Assembly (NCBI GenBank): GCA_027575765.1
Contig: JANBPT010000561.1
Location: forward strand, 1 to 30,803
Source: Tieghemiomyces parasiticus
Taxonomy: Eukaryota; Kickxellomycota; Dimargaritomycetes; Dimargaritales; Dimargaritaceae
Reading direction: 5' to 3'
Length of the DNA stretch: 30,803 nucleotides
Of this stretch, positions 1 through 9,641 are shown piece by piece. The notes beneath the pieces were generated by a model that made no database searches, was not told where the DNA came from, and saw only the letters and a program-made list of their open reading frames with translations. A program made the position numbers and the translations under genes. Each line of letters opens with the position of its first letter. Within the stretch, counting starts at the first letter, position 1.

Positions 1-849
1 CTCCATGGACTGTTTGAGGAATAGCCGCTTCTCCTGTTTGCTCCACTCGACGGTCTCCTTACACATCTCGATTTGCAGGTCGAGGGAGTTGGGAATCTGA
101 GCGAAGTGCTCAATCAGGGTCTTAACTGTAAGGCAAACGATAAATGGAGAAGGGGCGGAAGGGTTAGAAAAGAGCTGGCCAGGCAGTGGTACGGCGCGTG
201 GATGGGGGTCAACTACATCCCCTGTGGTTTACTAAACTGGTCGAACAAGCGTAGATAATTCTACTTACTGATTTTAGTGGACTTGGCTTTAGGCAGCGAT
301 CCCAGCAGGTCCCGAGAGTTACGGATGAGCTGGCTGAGTTCCTGGGGCTTTCTGCTCATAGACAATGCATTGTAGACGGTCGGAGAAGACGATCCGGACA
401 AGGTGAGCACACGGCAGAAGGAAGTGGAGACTTTGGGTGGGTGGACCACAGAAGCACGCCAAAGGGCCAGGCCGGAGTCGTCGTTGAGGGCTTCCGTCTA
501 GTACCGTGTTGTACCTACCTCTCATTCTTGTACTGCTCGCCGAGCCGGAGAATCTCCTGCTCTCGGTCCTGGTTGACATCGGCTGGTAGAGGGAGAAGGT
601 GGTATTGGCGCGGCCGTAGTCCACGGGTGACAAGGGAAGGAACGTTGGAGGGACCGGGGGGGACTGATTAGTTAACAATATGCTGCGGCTGTTCATCTCG
701 GCATTGATAGGTCCATTGGCTGTGCACTGGCACGTCGTGGACCGATTGCGGCCAGACGAAGAGCGGTAAGCGCGTTGAGCTCTCTCTTAGAGCTCGCCGT
801 ACAGTGGGTACTTACCCGACGCATTTCCGGAGGCGACGGATGAACTCAT
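1..849 (-). CDS. RPN6: 26S proteasome lid subunit Rpn6 (PSMD11), 5' part, spliced, cut by window edge
   Basis: Rpn6 is a PCI-domain scaffold subunit of the 19S lid that clamps lid, base and 20S core. Exons read on the minus strand: 816-849 (ATG at 847-849, residues MSSSVASGNAS), 519-582, 269-351 and 1-125, the last continuing past the edge. Donors are GTAAGT or GTAGGT and phases match across each junction. The joined product contains ILRLGEQYKNERKPQELSQL, then LLGSLPKAKSTKIIKTLIE and EMCKETVEWSKQEKRLFLKQ, which match the N-terminal helical repeats of yeast and human Rpn6 (yeast has VLKTLIEKFEQVPDSL and EFAKREKRVFLKHSL). The join between exon 1 and the exon at 519 is uncertain: an acceptor at 664-666 with a good CTAAT branch site keeps the same frame and would add 27 residues. 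The N-terminus is shorter or more diverged than in known Rpn6. Most of the protein, including the PCI domain, lies outside the window. Confidence 0.87.
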
Positions 850-1527
850 GGTCGAGTATCGGATGGTGGTGGGGTTTGTGTGTGATAATCGGGTGACGGG
901 ATGGAGAAGTGAGGAACGCAATGGAATCGACCAGCAGTGGAATGGGAACAATGGAATAGGGCAAAGCACTAGATGGTCGGAAGGGGACGGTGGATTTACG
1001 GGAGGGAGAGTGAAGCTGCTGCGTAGCCTCGGACCTGGTGGGTCTATGTGGCCCGTTCGGCATCAGGCATGTGCCACGACGAGTCTCACTTTCAATAGCA
1101 CCGTGGAAGGGTCTACAAGTCTGGGCCATTAGCGGGCGCTAGGGCTTTACGGGTAACATCCTTTCAATGCCGTCACTTTACTGCTCTCATTTCGCGAAGT
1201 AACTAGGCCTGGGCGACGGGCTAAGACACCATGCTTCCAGCTGTTACCTGGTTAATTAGGGTCATCGCTGGTCGCCCGTACACTTTTAAGCGGAAGAAGT
1301 GCCATCCAATGCAAAGCAGGCTTGTTTGTAAGTTTATATACGGTTAATAGAAAGGCTACAGAATATTCCCAGGGAAAAAAAACGAGGTCGCGCACTAGGT
1401 GTTCGGAAGCTGATAATCCGCCCGAGTTGGACTGGTACTAGCAGCCGTCGGTGACTAGTTTTGAATTTATGGTCTGATCCGTACGGACAGTGTACCAGGA
1501 GGAAGCCCAGGCCGCTCGCGTTGGATA
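850..1527. other. intergenic: RPN6 promoter side and GOT1 3' flank
   Basis: This 678-bp gap separates the RPN6 start from the GOT1 stop; both genes are on the minus strand. It should hold the RPN6 promoter and the GOT1 3' end. Short open frames here look like untranslated DNA. I see no clear TATA box and no repeat. Confidence 0.6.
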
Positions 1528-2437
1528 TTATACGGGCGATGGCTGACTACCACCGATGCGGCTTACCACCTGCGAAACTACGGGAAGGTTGAGAAACGTA
1601 CCGATGACGGGTAGCCGTTGGAGGAAGCTTATCGCGATTGGGAAGAAGTCGCTGATACAGGGGGGAGAGGGACAAGGTGGACAAGTAGATTGGGAAGGCG
1701 GTGGGTGGTTAATTAACGGCCGAGGGCTAAATCATCAGCGTGGGCCAGGTCTACTATAACCATATACGACCCCAAGAGTTTTGCAGCAGTAGGGCGAGCT
1801 TACCCAAACAGGTTGATGAAGCCGAAGGTCTCCACCAGGAGGCCAATGATGGGCCACTTGACTAGGACCAGAAGGATACCGAAAAAGAAGCAAACCGAGC
1901 CCCGGATCTTGCCCGGGCGCGTGAAGAAATAGACGGACTTTTGGACGCCAATAATCAAGGTCACCCCGGCCAGGAACATGATCTGTAAGGCAGGCGAGCA
2001 TTATAACGCCAGAAATAGGTCGCGTGGGTATAGCAACAGGGCCATAACGGGGGGGGCAGCGGTTAGTTCATTAGAATAGGTTAACTATCAGCTCTCCACG
2101 TGGAAGTTACACGAACTAGACCCAAATGATGGGCAGGAAAAGTTCACTGCGTCACTCACGTTACCAATGGCTATCAAGCCCGCATCGAAGAAGAGGATGA
2201 CCCCGAGGAACGTAAACACTACGCCAAAGCCGGTCAGGCCGACGCCAATCTCTATGTGGGGTGAAGCCAAAGGGTGAAGCAGATGAGTGTGGTCGGTTAG
2301 TCGACGGCACGGCTTTGAACGGTCGAAGTAGGTCGACCGACATGGGTCCGCTTCGAGTGGACGCTGGCTACCACCTTCAGGAAAGACCTGGGCTACATGC
2401 GCAGCATAGACTTACTCTGTACGTCGGAGAGCCACAT
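1528..2437 (-). CDS. GOT1: Got1/GOLT1 Golgi vesicle transport protein, four exons
   Basis: Got1 is a small four-helix membrane protein that cycles between ER and Golgi and supports COPII vesicle traffic and fusion at the Golgi. Exons on the minus strand: 2416-2437 (22 nt, MWLSDVQ plus one base), 2160-2251, 1804-1982 and 1528-1651, giving 138 residues, the same length as human GOLT1B. Diagnostic blocks are [31 protein letters not shown], the PGKIRGS loop, WPIIGLLVE, the FFP step and [12 protein letters not shown], all in family order. The four hydrophobic segments are clear. Introns are 152-177 nt with GTAAGT, GTGAGT or GTAAGC donors and CAG or TAG acceptors, and all phases close. The start Met was chosen because the family begins with a short polar segment ending in Q-K-I-G. 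It faces FMC1 head to head. Confidence 0.93.
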
Positions 2438-3020
2438 GGCAAAGTTGGAATCAGGGACAGGCGGGGTAGCGGAGCAGATGACGGGGATGGTGTGGGGGCG
2501 AAATGTAGCTGGGCGTCGATGGAGATTCCAGAAATCAGGAACGGTATGGGATGCGGTGGTGGGTAGAGTAGAAGGAGGAATAACTTGGGCGGTGGGCACT
2601 ATTAGACATCGGAATCGGGCGCGGCTGGGCAGGTCGTGGAAGCAACGGTAGCCACGGCTCAGGCCTCCACGTTCCTCACAGTCTGTGACGAGTCGACACC
2701 GCAACGTCGCGCTGCCACGTCCACGTCAACTCCGCCCGATTAAGCTCGGGTTACAAAAACCATTCCCGCGGTGGGAACATGTCTGACTGGCGGGGAGGGA
2801 GGGGCCGCTCTGCCCTCCAATAGTCAACCCAAAATGGTCATCCTGGCTTCCTAGAGCCCACCGCCGGCCCTTGGCCGATAGGCATGCGGACACCGATTTT
2901 GTAACCGTGTACTGCCCATTCACCTCACCTCAACCTAGCTTCGCCACAAGAGATATCCTTGCGGCAACCATTATCCTTGCACCAACGGAATCCCACCTCG
3001 ATTGTTCAAACTTCTACAAC
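2438..3020. promoter_or_regulatory. shared divergent promoter region of GOT1 and FMC1
   Basis: The start codons of GOT1 (minus) and FMC1 (plus) are 583 bp apart and point away from each other, so this stretch must carry both promoters. There is no obvious TATA box. The FMC1 side (2880-3020) is rich in C, A and T, like other fungal 5' leaders. No gene is seen in it. Confidence 0.55.
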
Positions 3021-3631
3021 ATGGCAACTTCCGGCCCTTCAGCTCGCCACCTCTACCGGGGCCTCCTGCGTGAGATCCATAAGCTGGTAAGTTTTGACAA
3101 ACCTGCCTTCCAGGGCCAACGCCAGACCAAGGTGTGTGCGGCCAAAACGCTTGTGGGCCGATCTCTAACCCGCAGCATTCCTCCACACCTCACTTTATGC
3201 CTCCTAAACCCTATGCACCAGTACCGTTCCCCGGCCAGCCGCGAGGTGGCCCATCAGGAACTGGTCAGCCGGTTCGCCAAGCACAGCCAGGTTACCGACC
3301 CGATCCACCTGCAGACGGTCCGGCGGGACGCCCAGGACACCCTAACATACATGAACGGTACTCGGCGACACAAGGTAAGGCTTTCGTAATGCAATTTCAG
3401 GAAGGGCGGCCCAAATGATGCGGCTCTGCGTGCCTCCGCGTGTTAATGCTCTTCCGCACTAAAATGACTACTCTCCCCTTCAATGCCTTTTGTGCTTTCT
3501 AAACCCCTAATGTACAGGAACTCGACGAATTGTACAACCCCAACCGGAATATCACTGAGAGCGAGCGAATCGGCCTCAGTGCGAAACGCGTGGGCCTCAG
3601 TCTGCCCAAGCTGGGCCGTACCGAAGACTAG
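3021..3631 (+). CDS. FMC1: FMC1-family LYR-motif ATP synthase assembly factor, three exons
   Basis: Fmc1 is a small mitochondrial-matrix LYR protein that, with Atp12, supports assembly of the F1 part of ATP synthase. Exons are 3021-3086 (22 codons), 3222-3374 (51 codons) and 3518-3631 (37 codons plus TAG), 110 residues in all, close to human FMC1. The LYR motif sits at residues 11-13 within HLYRGLLREIHKL. The C-terminal block (ELDELYNPN, then ITESERIGLSAKRVGLSLP) matches the family end, where human has QEFHGKGERSVEESAGLVGLKLP-like sequence. Both introns (135 and 143 nt) are phase 0 with GTAAG donors. The acceptor at 3220-3221 was chosen because it alone keeps the frame of the second exon. No cleavable presequence is evident, as usual for LYR proteins. 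Other LYR families fit the C-terminus less well. Confidence 0.87.
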
Positions 3632-3836
3632 ATAGACCTGATTATGTCAATACAGCTGTGTGTTTGTGCCAAATTCTGCCACGGCAATTTTTCTTACAGT
3701 GTGTCCTACGTTCACCGCTTCTAGAATTATGGATCAATTCGATTTATTGGCTATATGCTTAAGGCTTCTTACGCAGGCGACGGGGTGCAGTAACAAAATC
3801 AGTCTGTATCCACTCCCTCCCTCCCTTCACATTATG

Positions 3837-6668
3837 CTAGAGTTTGGCAGTATCCGCGAAGGATCCCTGCCGGACCTCCCGCTCGAGTTGCATCAGCCAG
3901 GGTAGACCCCGGGCCTTTTTACCCAGGTCGGCTCGGCCTACCATATGCTCATGGAGTTCCTTGACCGCCGCAGCCCGCATGACAGCACTGGGTGCCCCCA
4001 GGATCTGTTCGCGGACGCGCGGCAGTAGCAGCTGGTCAAAGTAAGGGAACGGGACGGTGACGACTTGGTCGGCGAGCAATTGAATGTACTGTCCGTGTAG
4101 CAGGTGGGTGTAGAAGGCTGAAGACCCGGTGGTTGGCGTAGGCGGCGCCAGGGCCGTGGTCGCGGCAGCGGTAACCGACCCGTTCGGTGTGCTCGAAGTA
4201 GTGGGCCGAAGCTTGGCAGGACCACCGGCCGGCCTGGCGAACCGATCCAACTGCGCACACAGGGCCTCCACCAGGGTCCACCCGAGTTCGGGCCGACACT
4301 GCATCAACCGTTGCACCAGGACACTGTAGGCAGCCCGTACCTGATCAAACTCAAGCCAGGCCGGGTACAGGTCCAGTAGAGTCTGGCCGTAGTAGGGCCC
4401 CAGGGCCACTGCGAGGGGTTCAAGGTGGTCAATCTCGAGCACCGTCAGCATGAGGCGGTGCGCAGCTTGAAGTAGAGGTTTGCCATAGGGCCCTGGATGC
4501 CCCGGCAAGTAGCGGTGCAGGAAAGGGAGGCAGGCCTGGCGTGCGGTAGGTTCGTCCACATGGGGGAGAAGGGTCTCCAGGGTTTGCATAAAGTACAGGT
4601 GACGGAGTTGCCGGGCCAGGGAGATCTCAGGGATGGGGGCGCCGGTCGGAAGCAGATCGGCCGTCAAGCCGTCGCCTGCATCCAGACAGGTGCTACACAG
4701 GTACTGGACAGCCCGATCGCAGTGCTGGTTACCCGGGCCGTTGTTCTGTGCCAGCGGAGACCCCTCAGCCTGCAACAAGGCGGTCACAAGCCGACTGCAC
4801 ACCTGGCGGTAGAGGGTGAACCCGTTAGGCCCAAAGAGGGTTAGTAGGAACGGCGAAGCTTGCGCATAGGCGTTCAGAGTAGCGAGGATTAGGGGCAGTG
4901 ACTTGGCGTCCACCGTGTCCAGGTGGAGGTCGATGGCCTGTTCGAAGACCAGGGTAGCGGTCATGAGGGTTAGCTGGAGGAGCCGGCCAAGGTCACTATA
5001 CTCCGCGGGGGAGTGGCCCAGGGCGATGACAGGGGCCGGCGAGGTCTGCCGAATGAGGGCGCCTGTCTCCAAAACCCGGGCGCGATCGGCCGCCACGAAT
5101 AGGTTACTCAGGTAACTCTCCCAGCGGCCCACGTGGTACTCGGTGGCGCGGACATCGTCGACGGCCCGAAGTAGGGCACGGTACAATCGTACGGTACGGG
5201 GCAGTGCCTTGGCGTTAGGATGGGCTAGGCGGGTCGCAAATGGTACCCCGGTCGTGTAGAGGTTACTCGGATCCGTCGGGCGAGTTTCCACTGACAATGG
5301 GAGCAAATCCGTCGGGCCTAGGTGGAATAGGTAGCCGTGGCCCAGTAGGTAATCGAGGGTCCAGTCCAAGAGGCCCACACGTTGGTTCGCAGTCAGCCGG
5401 GCGATAAAACAGGTGGGGGTGGCGAGGTAGCGCGGAACGGCCAGATGGCCCAAGCTGCCCATGTAGAGTCCCGTCGGGACAGTAGCGTCGCGACAAGATA
5501 CCGTATCCAATGCGACGGTGATTTGCCGATTCAGGTCAACCGTGAGCGCATCGAGGGTAACGTGATGACCGAGTTTGCTTCCCGGGCCTTCCCGGTAGTC
5601 GTTCGCGTGCAGGAGGGCTCCCAACACGTGCGCGGTAATGGCGAAGGTGGTTCCCATGGCCAATGCTGATCCAGACCCGCGGTGAGCTACGCCATAGTCA
5701 CGCAGGGTTTCCGTCAAGAGCTGAAGGTGCGAGCCAGGTGGGAACTGGATACCGATGGGCCGTGGTGAGGTCGGGGTGGTCGGTACACCAGGCGGTGGTA
5801 GCCACGCGTCAAGGTAGAAGAGGCCGAGGAGACCACGAGCCGCCGAGGCAGCCTGAGACCGTAAAGTCGTGGACGATATGACGGCGCGTGGGCCTGGAGT
5901 TCGGGGAATTTTGACCAGGGTGCCGGCCAGGAACCCGTACATTTGCGCGATCCGTGCGATACAGGTATCTGGCGAGGTTATGGCCTCACTGATAGCTGGC
6001 CCCGCATTAGTCCCGGGTGACGAGGTGGCCGTAGCCGGATAGGTTTCAGGCCGGCCCCAGACGTCCATTAGTTGGCCGTGTACGGTGCGTAGAAAGTCGG
6101 GCGGGGTATCGACCGTAAGGTGGCGGAAATAGTGGGCCAGACTGGCTAGAACGGTGTCCAGCTGCTGGTAGGTTGTCATGGTTGGCAGTGTGGTACCTGT
6201 GACCCGCACCAAGACCTCACCAATGCGCTGATCCCCAGCCGCGTGCGTGAGACCCGTTAACAACGCCCATGGTACCACGAATGCGCTGAGCAGTTCTGCC
6301 TTACGCTCTGCCGCGCCCAGCCACGGGTCGAGCGTACTCAGTATGCCGGGTAGTAGAGGGTTGACGACCGGGTTGGCGGACGTGTCGCGTCGTCGTAGCC
6401 ATTGCGTCCACAAGCGCGCACAGGCTGACGCCGTCTCCACGGCCGCAGGCGTGGCAAGCGTGGAGGGCAGCGTGGTGGCCACCCGTAGCGTGCCCTGGAT
6501 AAACGCTGGGGTAAACCACGAAACCGGTAGACGGTCGGCATGCGGTCCCAACAGCCGAAGGCTAGCTAAGGCCGCCGGGTCCTCTAATGTGGCACTTATG
6601 CCCCCCCGGGCTACCTGGCGCTGTGCTTCAATGAGTTGCTGGACCAGCGACCCCTCGGCGGTACCCAT
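3837..6668 (-). CDS. large helical-repeat-like protein with C-terminal PTS1 (AKL), possibly Pex8-like peroxin
   Basis: This is an intronless frame of 943 codons from the ATG at 6666-6668 to TAG at 3837-3839. It is rich in Leu, Ala and Pro with many amphipathic helices, suggesting an alpha-solenoid, and no enzymatic motif is visible. The last three residues are AKL, a functional type-1 peroxisomal targeting signal in many fungi. Pex8 is the known fungal peroxin that is a large helical protein, sits on the lumenal side of the import complex bridging docking and RING subcomplexes, and ends in SKL or AKL. The segment VVTVPFPYFDQLLLPRVREQ near the C-terminus could be its final conserved helix pair, but I cannot confirm homology by eye. 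It is longer than yeast Pex8 (589 aa). The frame stays open to an ATG at 6912-6914, but those extra 82 codons read like a leader (TTATTTATCACA tract just before the inner ATG). It converges with FMC1, 205 bp apart. Confidence 0.6.
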   Translation of the reverse strand: MGTAEGSLVQQLIEAQRQVARGGISATLEDPAALASLRLLGPHADRLPVSWFTPAFIQGTLRVATTLPSTLATPAAVETASACARLWTQWLRRRDTSANPVVNPLLPGILSTLDPWLGAAERKAELLSAFVVPWALLTGLTHAAGDQRIGEVLVRVTGTTLPTMTTYQQLDTVLASLAHYFRHLTVDTPPDFLRTVHGQLMDVWGRPETYPATATSSPGTNAGPAISEAITSPDTCIARIAQMYGFLAGTLVKIPRTPGPRAVISSTTLRSQAASAARGLLGLFYLDAWLPPPGVPTTPTSPRPIGIQFPPGSHLQLLTETLRDYGVAHRGSGSALAMGTTFAITAHVLGALLHANDYREGPGSKLGHHVTLDALTVDLNRQITVALDTVSCRDATVPTGLYMGSLGHLAVPRYLATPTCFIARLTANQRVGLLDWTLDYLLGHGYLFHLGPTDLLPLSVETRPTDPSNLYTTGVPFATRLAHPNAKALPRTVRLYRALLRAVDDVRATEYHVGRWESYLSNLFVAADRARVLETGALIRQTSPAPVIALGHSPAEYSDLGRLLQLTLMTATLVFEQAIDLHLDTVDAKSLPLILATLNAYAQASPFLLTLFGPNGFTLYRQVCSRLVTALLQAEGSPLAQNNGPGNQHCDRAVQYLCSTCLDAGDGLTADLLPTGAPIPEISLARQLRHLYFMQTLETLLPHVDEPTARQACLPFLHRYLPGHPGPYGKPLLQAAHRLMLTVLEIDHLEPLAVALGPYYGQTLLDLYPAWLEFDQVRAAYSVLVQRLMQCRPELGWTLVEALCAQLDRFARPAGGPAKLRPTTSSTPNGSVTAAATTALAPPTPTTGSSAFYTHLLHGQYIQLLADQVVTVPFPYFDQLLLPRVREQILGAPSAVMRAAAVKELHEHMVGRADLGKKARGLPWLMQLEREVRQGSFADTAKL

Positions 6669-7937
6669 GTTAGAAGAGAACTGTGATAAATAAAGTGATG
6701 ACGGTAAAAGGATGACCAAGCAATTCGTGAGCAGAGTAGTTGGAACAGGCGAGCAATGCTGGTGCAGTCTGGCATGGAGTGTGAAATGTTCGGCTTGTGA
6801 AGACCAGGGGTGGGGCTGTGACTCGGAATCGGTGCCAGCGTGGTGCTGGCAGGTGAGAGCAGGTCCATCCCCCGCCGGCCAACCTGGTGGAAAGTAGTAC
6901 ACGTGACTGGTCAAGGTGACCGGGGTAAACCACTATAACAGGTTGCTGTCGGACATTGTGAAAGCGGGGTTATGCTGCTAAGGAAAACCGGCGTAATAAC
7001 CCCGTGCATCGGCGGTCTTGTAACTGAGGGGCCCACTGGGAGGCACCCTGGTCCATAAATCTTTACCCGCTAGGTGTGAAGTACTTACACTTTCCACCTT
7101 GGCCTTCTCACCAATCGACCATCGCTCGGCCCTTATACCGCCTGCCTCCCGCCCTTGGGCCGCCCACTTCGTTACAAAATGACCGTGGTAGGTGAGACCC
7201 TAGGTATCGGGGATTCATAGGAATAAATGCTAGATCGTGCAACAAGTAGAAAGTGACGAGGTGATAAAATGATCAATCCTAGGTAGACCTTGCCACAGTC
7301 CAGATAGCCGTGGCTGGGCGTCCATGACCCCAGGTCGAGCCATCCGTGTAAATTGGAGTGGTAGACCTGAAAATGGGAAGGGGTTGGGTGTGGTGGATTA
7401 TCAACGCCAGCTTATTCGACGACGCCTGGCAGAACGGTAGAAGGAAGTTGATAGATAAAACAGTAATGCGTGCTGTTAGAAATGAGGGAATCCAGCAGAT
7501 GAACGGTTGGAGTGTGGGTCTGAGGCGCTTGGCTAGGTAGTGGTTGTATTAGGTACAGCAACGATATACCTTATCAGTAAGAATGCGATAAGGTCTACAG
7601 TTTGCGCTATATATATCGTCTAGTTACGTCTATTATCTCCCTACGTATTGAAAAATAATGGAGAACACCCTCAGCAAAAATATTTTGACAACTATTGATA
7701 ATGAAGCTGGATTGTGAAAACCGAATGGTCACGTATAATGAAAGGGCAAGGTATGCCGGATAAAAAAAAGAGGAGAGAAAGCGGTAACGATGAATCTAGG
7801 GCCAATAGACCGCAACAAATAAGGTGGGGCTGAGAAAAGGAGAATCAGACAAAAATGTGATTGCAGTCGATGGAACGAAAAGTGCAGGGAGGGGGAGGGC
7901 ACACACACAAGACACTGGTCTCAGGCCCAACAGCTAA
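6669..7937. other. intergenic, 1.27 kb, no gene seen
   Basis: This lies between the start of the large AKL protein and the kinase stop, both on the minus strand. The part next to 6669 is a likely 5' leader of the AKL gene. Positions 7540-7760 are AT-rich with a TATATATA run near 7610. No spliced exon, RNA gene or repeat was recognised. Confidence 0.5.
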
Positions 7938-9641
7938 TTAACATGGATGGTGGTGGTTAGCTGTGTAGCTGAACCCGCGAAATAGTAAGTCTACACTCTC
8001 CGACGTGGGTAGTTGGCAGGCGGGCGACTCCGAAATGGGCTGCGAGGTAAACTCCTTATCAAAGTTGCTTGTGTCGTCCTCGCTACGCAGCCGTGGGATG
8101 ATGGGTGGCCGCACGTGGCGGGCCTCAACAGCGACCCAGTCCACGTCGCGGAAAAACCGGTGGGCCCGGATGTAGGATCCATTGATCGGCCGAACCGAGG
8201 CGCTGGAGGATGACGCATTCCCGCGGCGGCCACGGCCCCGTTTATTACCCCGACCAGCGCGGGACCCACCCCTACTGCCGCCAGGCTTGACCGGTGACGC
8301 CTCATCTGCGGCAGCGGCGGCAGACGACGATGATGGTGGCGGTATCGGCCGTCTGGCTTCCGACTGGGTGCCCAGCCGCTGCAGGGGGTCCTTGCGCAAG
8401 AGGTCCTTGATCAGACTACGGGCCTCGGGGGACACAAACGCGGGGAACTTGACCTCTTTGCGGCGGATGGCTGACATGACGGTTTCACGGTTAGATCCGG
8501 TGAAGGGCGGGGCACCGGTAATCATATCAAACAGCAGAATCCCGAGTGACCACCAGTCAACAGCACGGTCGTAGGGCTGGGCGTCTAGAATCTCGGGAGC
8601 CATATACTCGGTGGTGCCGCAAAACGTGCTAGTCTTGCCGTCGACTGGAACCCCGAGTTTGGACAGCCCAAAATCGGTGAGAACGATGTGGCCCTCGCGG
8701 TCCAACAGGCAATTCTCGGGCTTGAGGTCCCGGTAGATAATGCCCACAGCGTGGAGATGCTCAAGGGCGCACACAATCTCGGCGCAGAAGAACCGGGCAG
8801 CACGCTCAGTAAACATACACTGGTCTGACATGTGGTGGAACAGTTCGCCGCCGGGAACGTACTCCAGGATAAGGTAGAGCCGGCGTTCGGTCTGGAAGGC
8901 GTAAAATAGCTGGACGATGAACGGGTGCCGAACGTCCTCCAAAATCGCCCGCTCGGCTCGCGTGAATTGCGCGGTACGCGACCCGATGTCGTTCTTTTTT
9001 CCGTCTTTGGTCGTGCTAACCATGCAGGCCTTGCGAATGGACTTCATGGCAAAGTACCGCCCCGTCACCTTGTGCTGCACTAGAAATACCTTACCATAGG
9101 CACCCTGGCCAATGAACTTGTGGATGTGGAAATCGTCAAGGCCCACCTTGGTTGACTGGGCCGCCGCGCTTTCCACGATGGCCGTGAGGACCTCGGCCTC
9201 CTCGACCGATGTACCTGGTAGCCCTGAAGTGGTGGTCAGCGAGGGTCGACGGGAAGGGCCCACCGGCAGCGGGGGCTGGCCGGGCGGAGAGGCCGGCCCC
9301 GTGGCGACGGGCGTAGGGAGTAGTTGCTGCGCCGGGTAAGGGGCAGTAGCGGCGGTGGGGCGGGTCCTACCAGGGATTGTGGCTGACCCGCCTTCGGTAT
9401 CGCTGCCACCACCGATCGCCAAGTGCTGGCAGTGGCGGTCACCGAGCGGGGAGGCCGCCCGGTAACGGTCGCTATCCCTTGCCTTAAGCTGGCGCAGCGC
9501 GGCGGTAACTTGGGCGACCTCATTCGAGACGGCAACGTAGGGTGGGGTGGCCGATCGTGCGCGGGGATGGAGGTCGCCGTGGCCGCATTGGTGGTTGACG
9601 ACAGGAAGATCTTCCTCTAGTTGAAAAACATGGTGATTCAT
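7938..9641 (-). CDS. AGC-family Ser/Thr protein kinase, S6K/Psk1-like, with RG-rich insertion
   Basis: This is an intronless 567-residue kinase of the S6 kinase branch, acting downstream of TOR in growth control. The catalytic domain starts near residue 171. It has the Gly loop GQGAYG (178-183), the ATP-binding Lys200 in YFAMK, the catalytic loop YRDLKPEN (303-310, Asp305), DFG (323-325), the activation-loop TFCGTTEYMAPE (339-350; Thr339 is the PDK1-type site) and VDWWSLG. LYLILEYVPGGELF and the TGAPPF block are close to S6K. After QRLG (about 424) a Ser/Ala/Arg/Gly-rich insertion of about 65 residues (428-490) precedes AHRFFRDVDW. The AGC tail has a turn-motif-like ISESPA (536-541) and a hydrophobic motif LFRGFSY (553-559). 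Residues 1-160 are a disordered Pro/Thr-rich extension. No other early Met exists, so this start is needed. SCH9-type kinases are the main alternative, but there is no C2 domain. Confidence 0.93.
   Translation of the reverse strand: MNHHVFQLEEDLPVVNHQCGHGDLHPRARSATPPYVAVSNEVAQVTAALRQLKARDSDRYRAASPLGDRHCQHLAIGGGSDTEGGSATIPGRTRPTAATAPYPAQQLLPTPVATGPASPPGQPPLPVGPSRRPSLTTTSGLPGTSVEEAEVLTAIVESAAAQSTKVGLDDFHIHKFIGQGAYGKVFLVQHKVTGRYFAMKSIRKACMVSTTKDGKKNDIGSRTAQFTRAERAILEDVRHPFIVQLFYAFQTERRLYLILEYVPGGELFHHMSDQCMFTERAARFFCAEIVCALEHLHAVGIIYRDLKPENCLLDREGHIVLTDFGLSKLGVPVDGKTSTFCGTTEYMAPEILDAQPYDRAVDWWSLGILLFDMITGAPPFTGSNRETVMSAIRRKEVKFPAFVSPEARSLIKDLLRKDPLQRLGTQSEARRPIPPPSSSSAAAAADEASPVKPGGSRGGSRAGRGNKRGRGRRGNASSSSASVRPINGSYIRAHRFFRDVDWVAVEARHVRPPIIPRLRSEDDTSNFDKEFTSQPISESPACQLPTSESVDLLFRGFSYTANHHHPC

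Noticed and set aside
812..1129. 105-codon minus frame over the RPN6 start
   Set aside because: It overlaps the RPN6 first exon in another frame and its remainder is the 5' leader; no similarity.
6669..6914. 82-codon N-terminal extension of the AKL protein
   Set aside because: The extra residues look like translated leader (pyrimidine-rich and compositionally unlike the rest), and a good ATG follows at 6666-6668.
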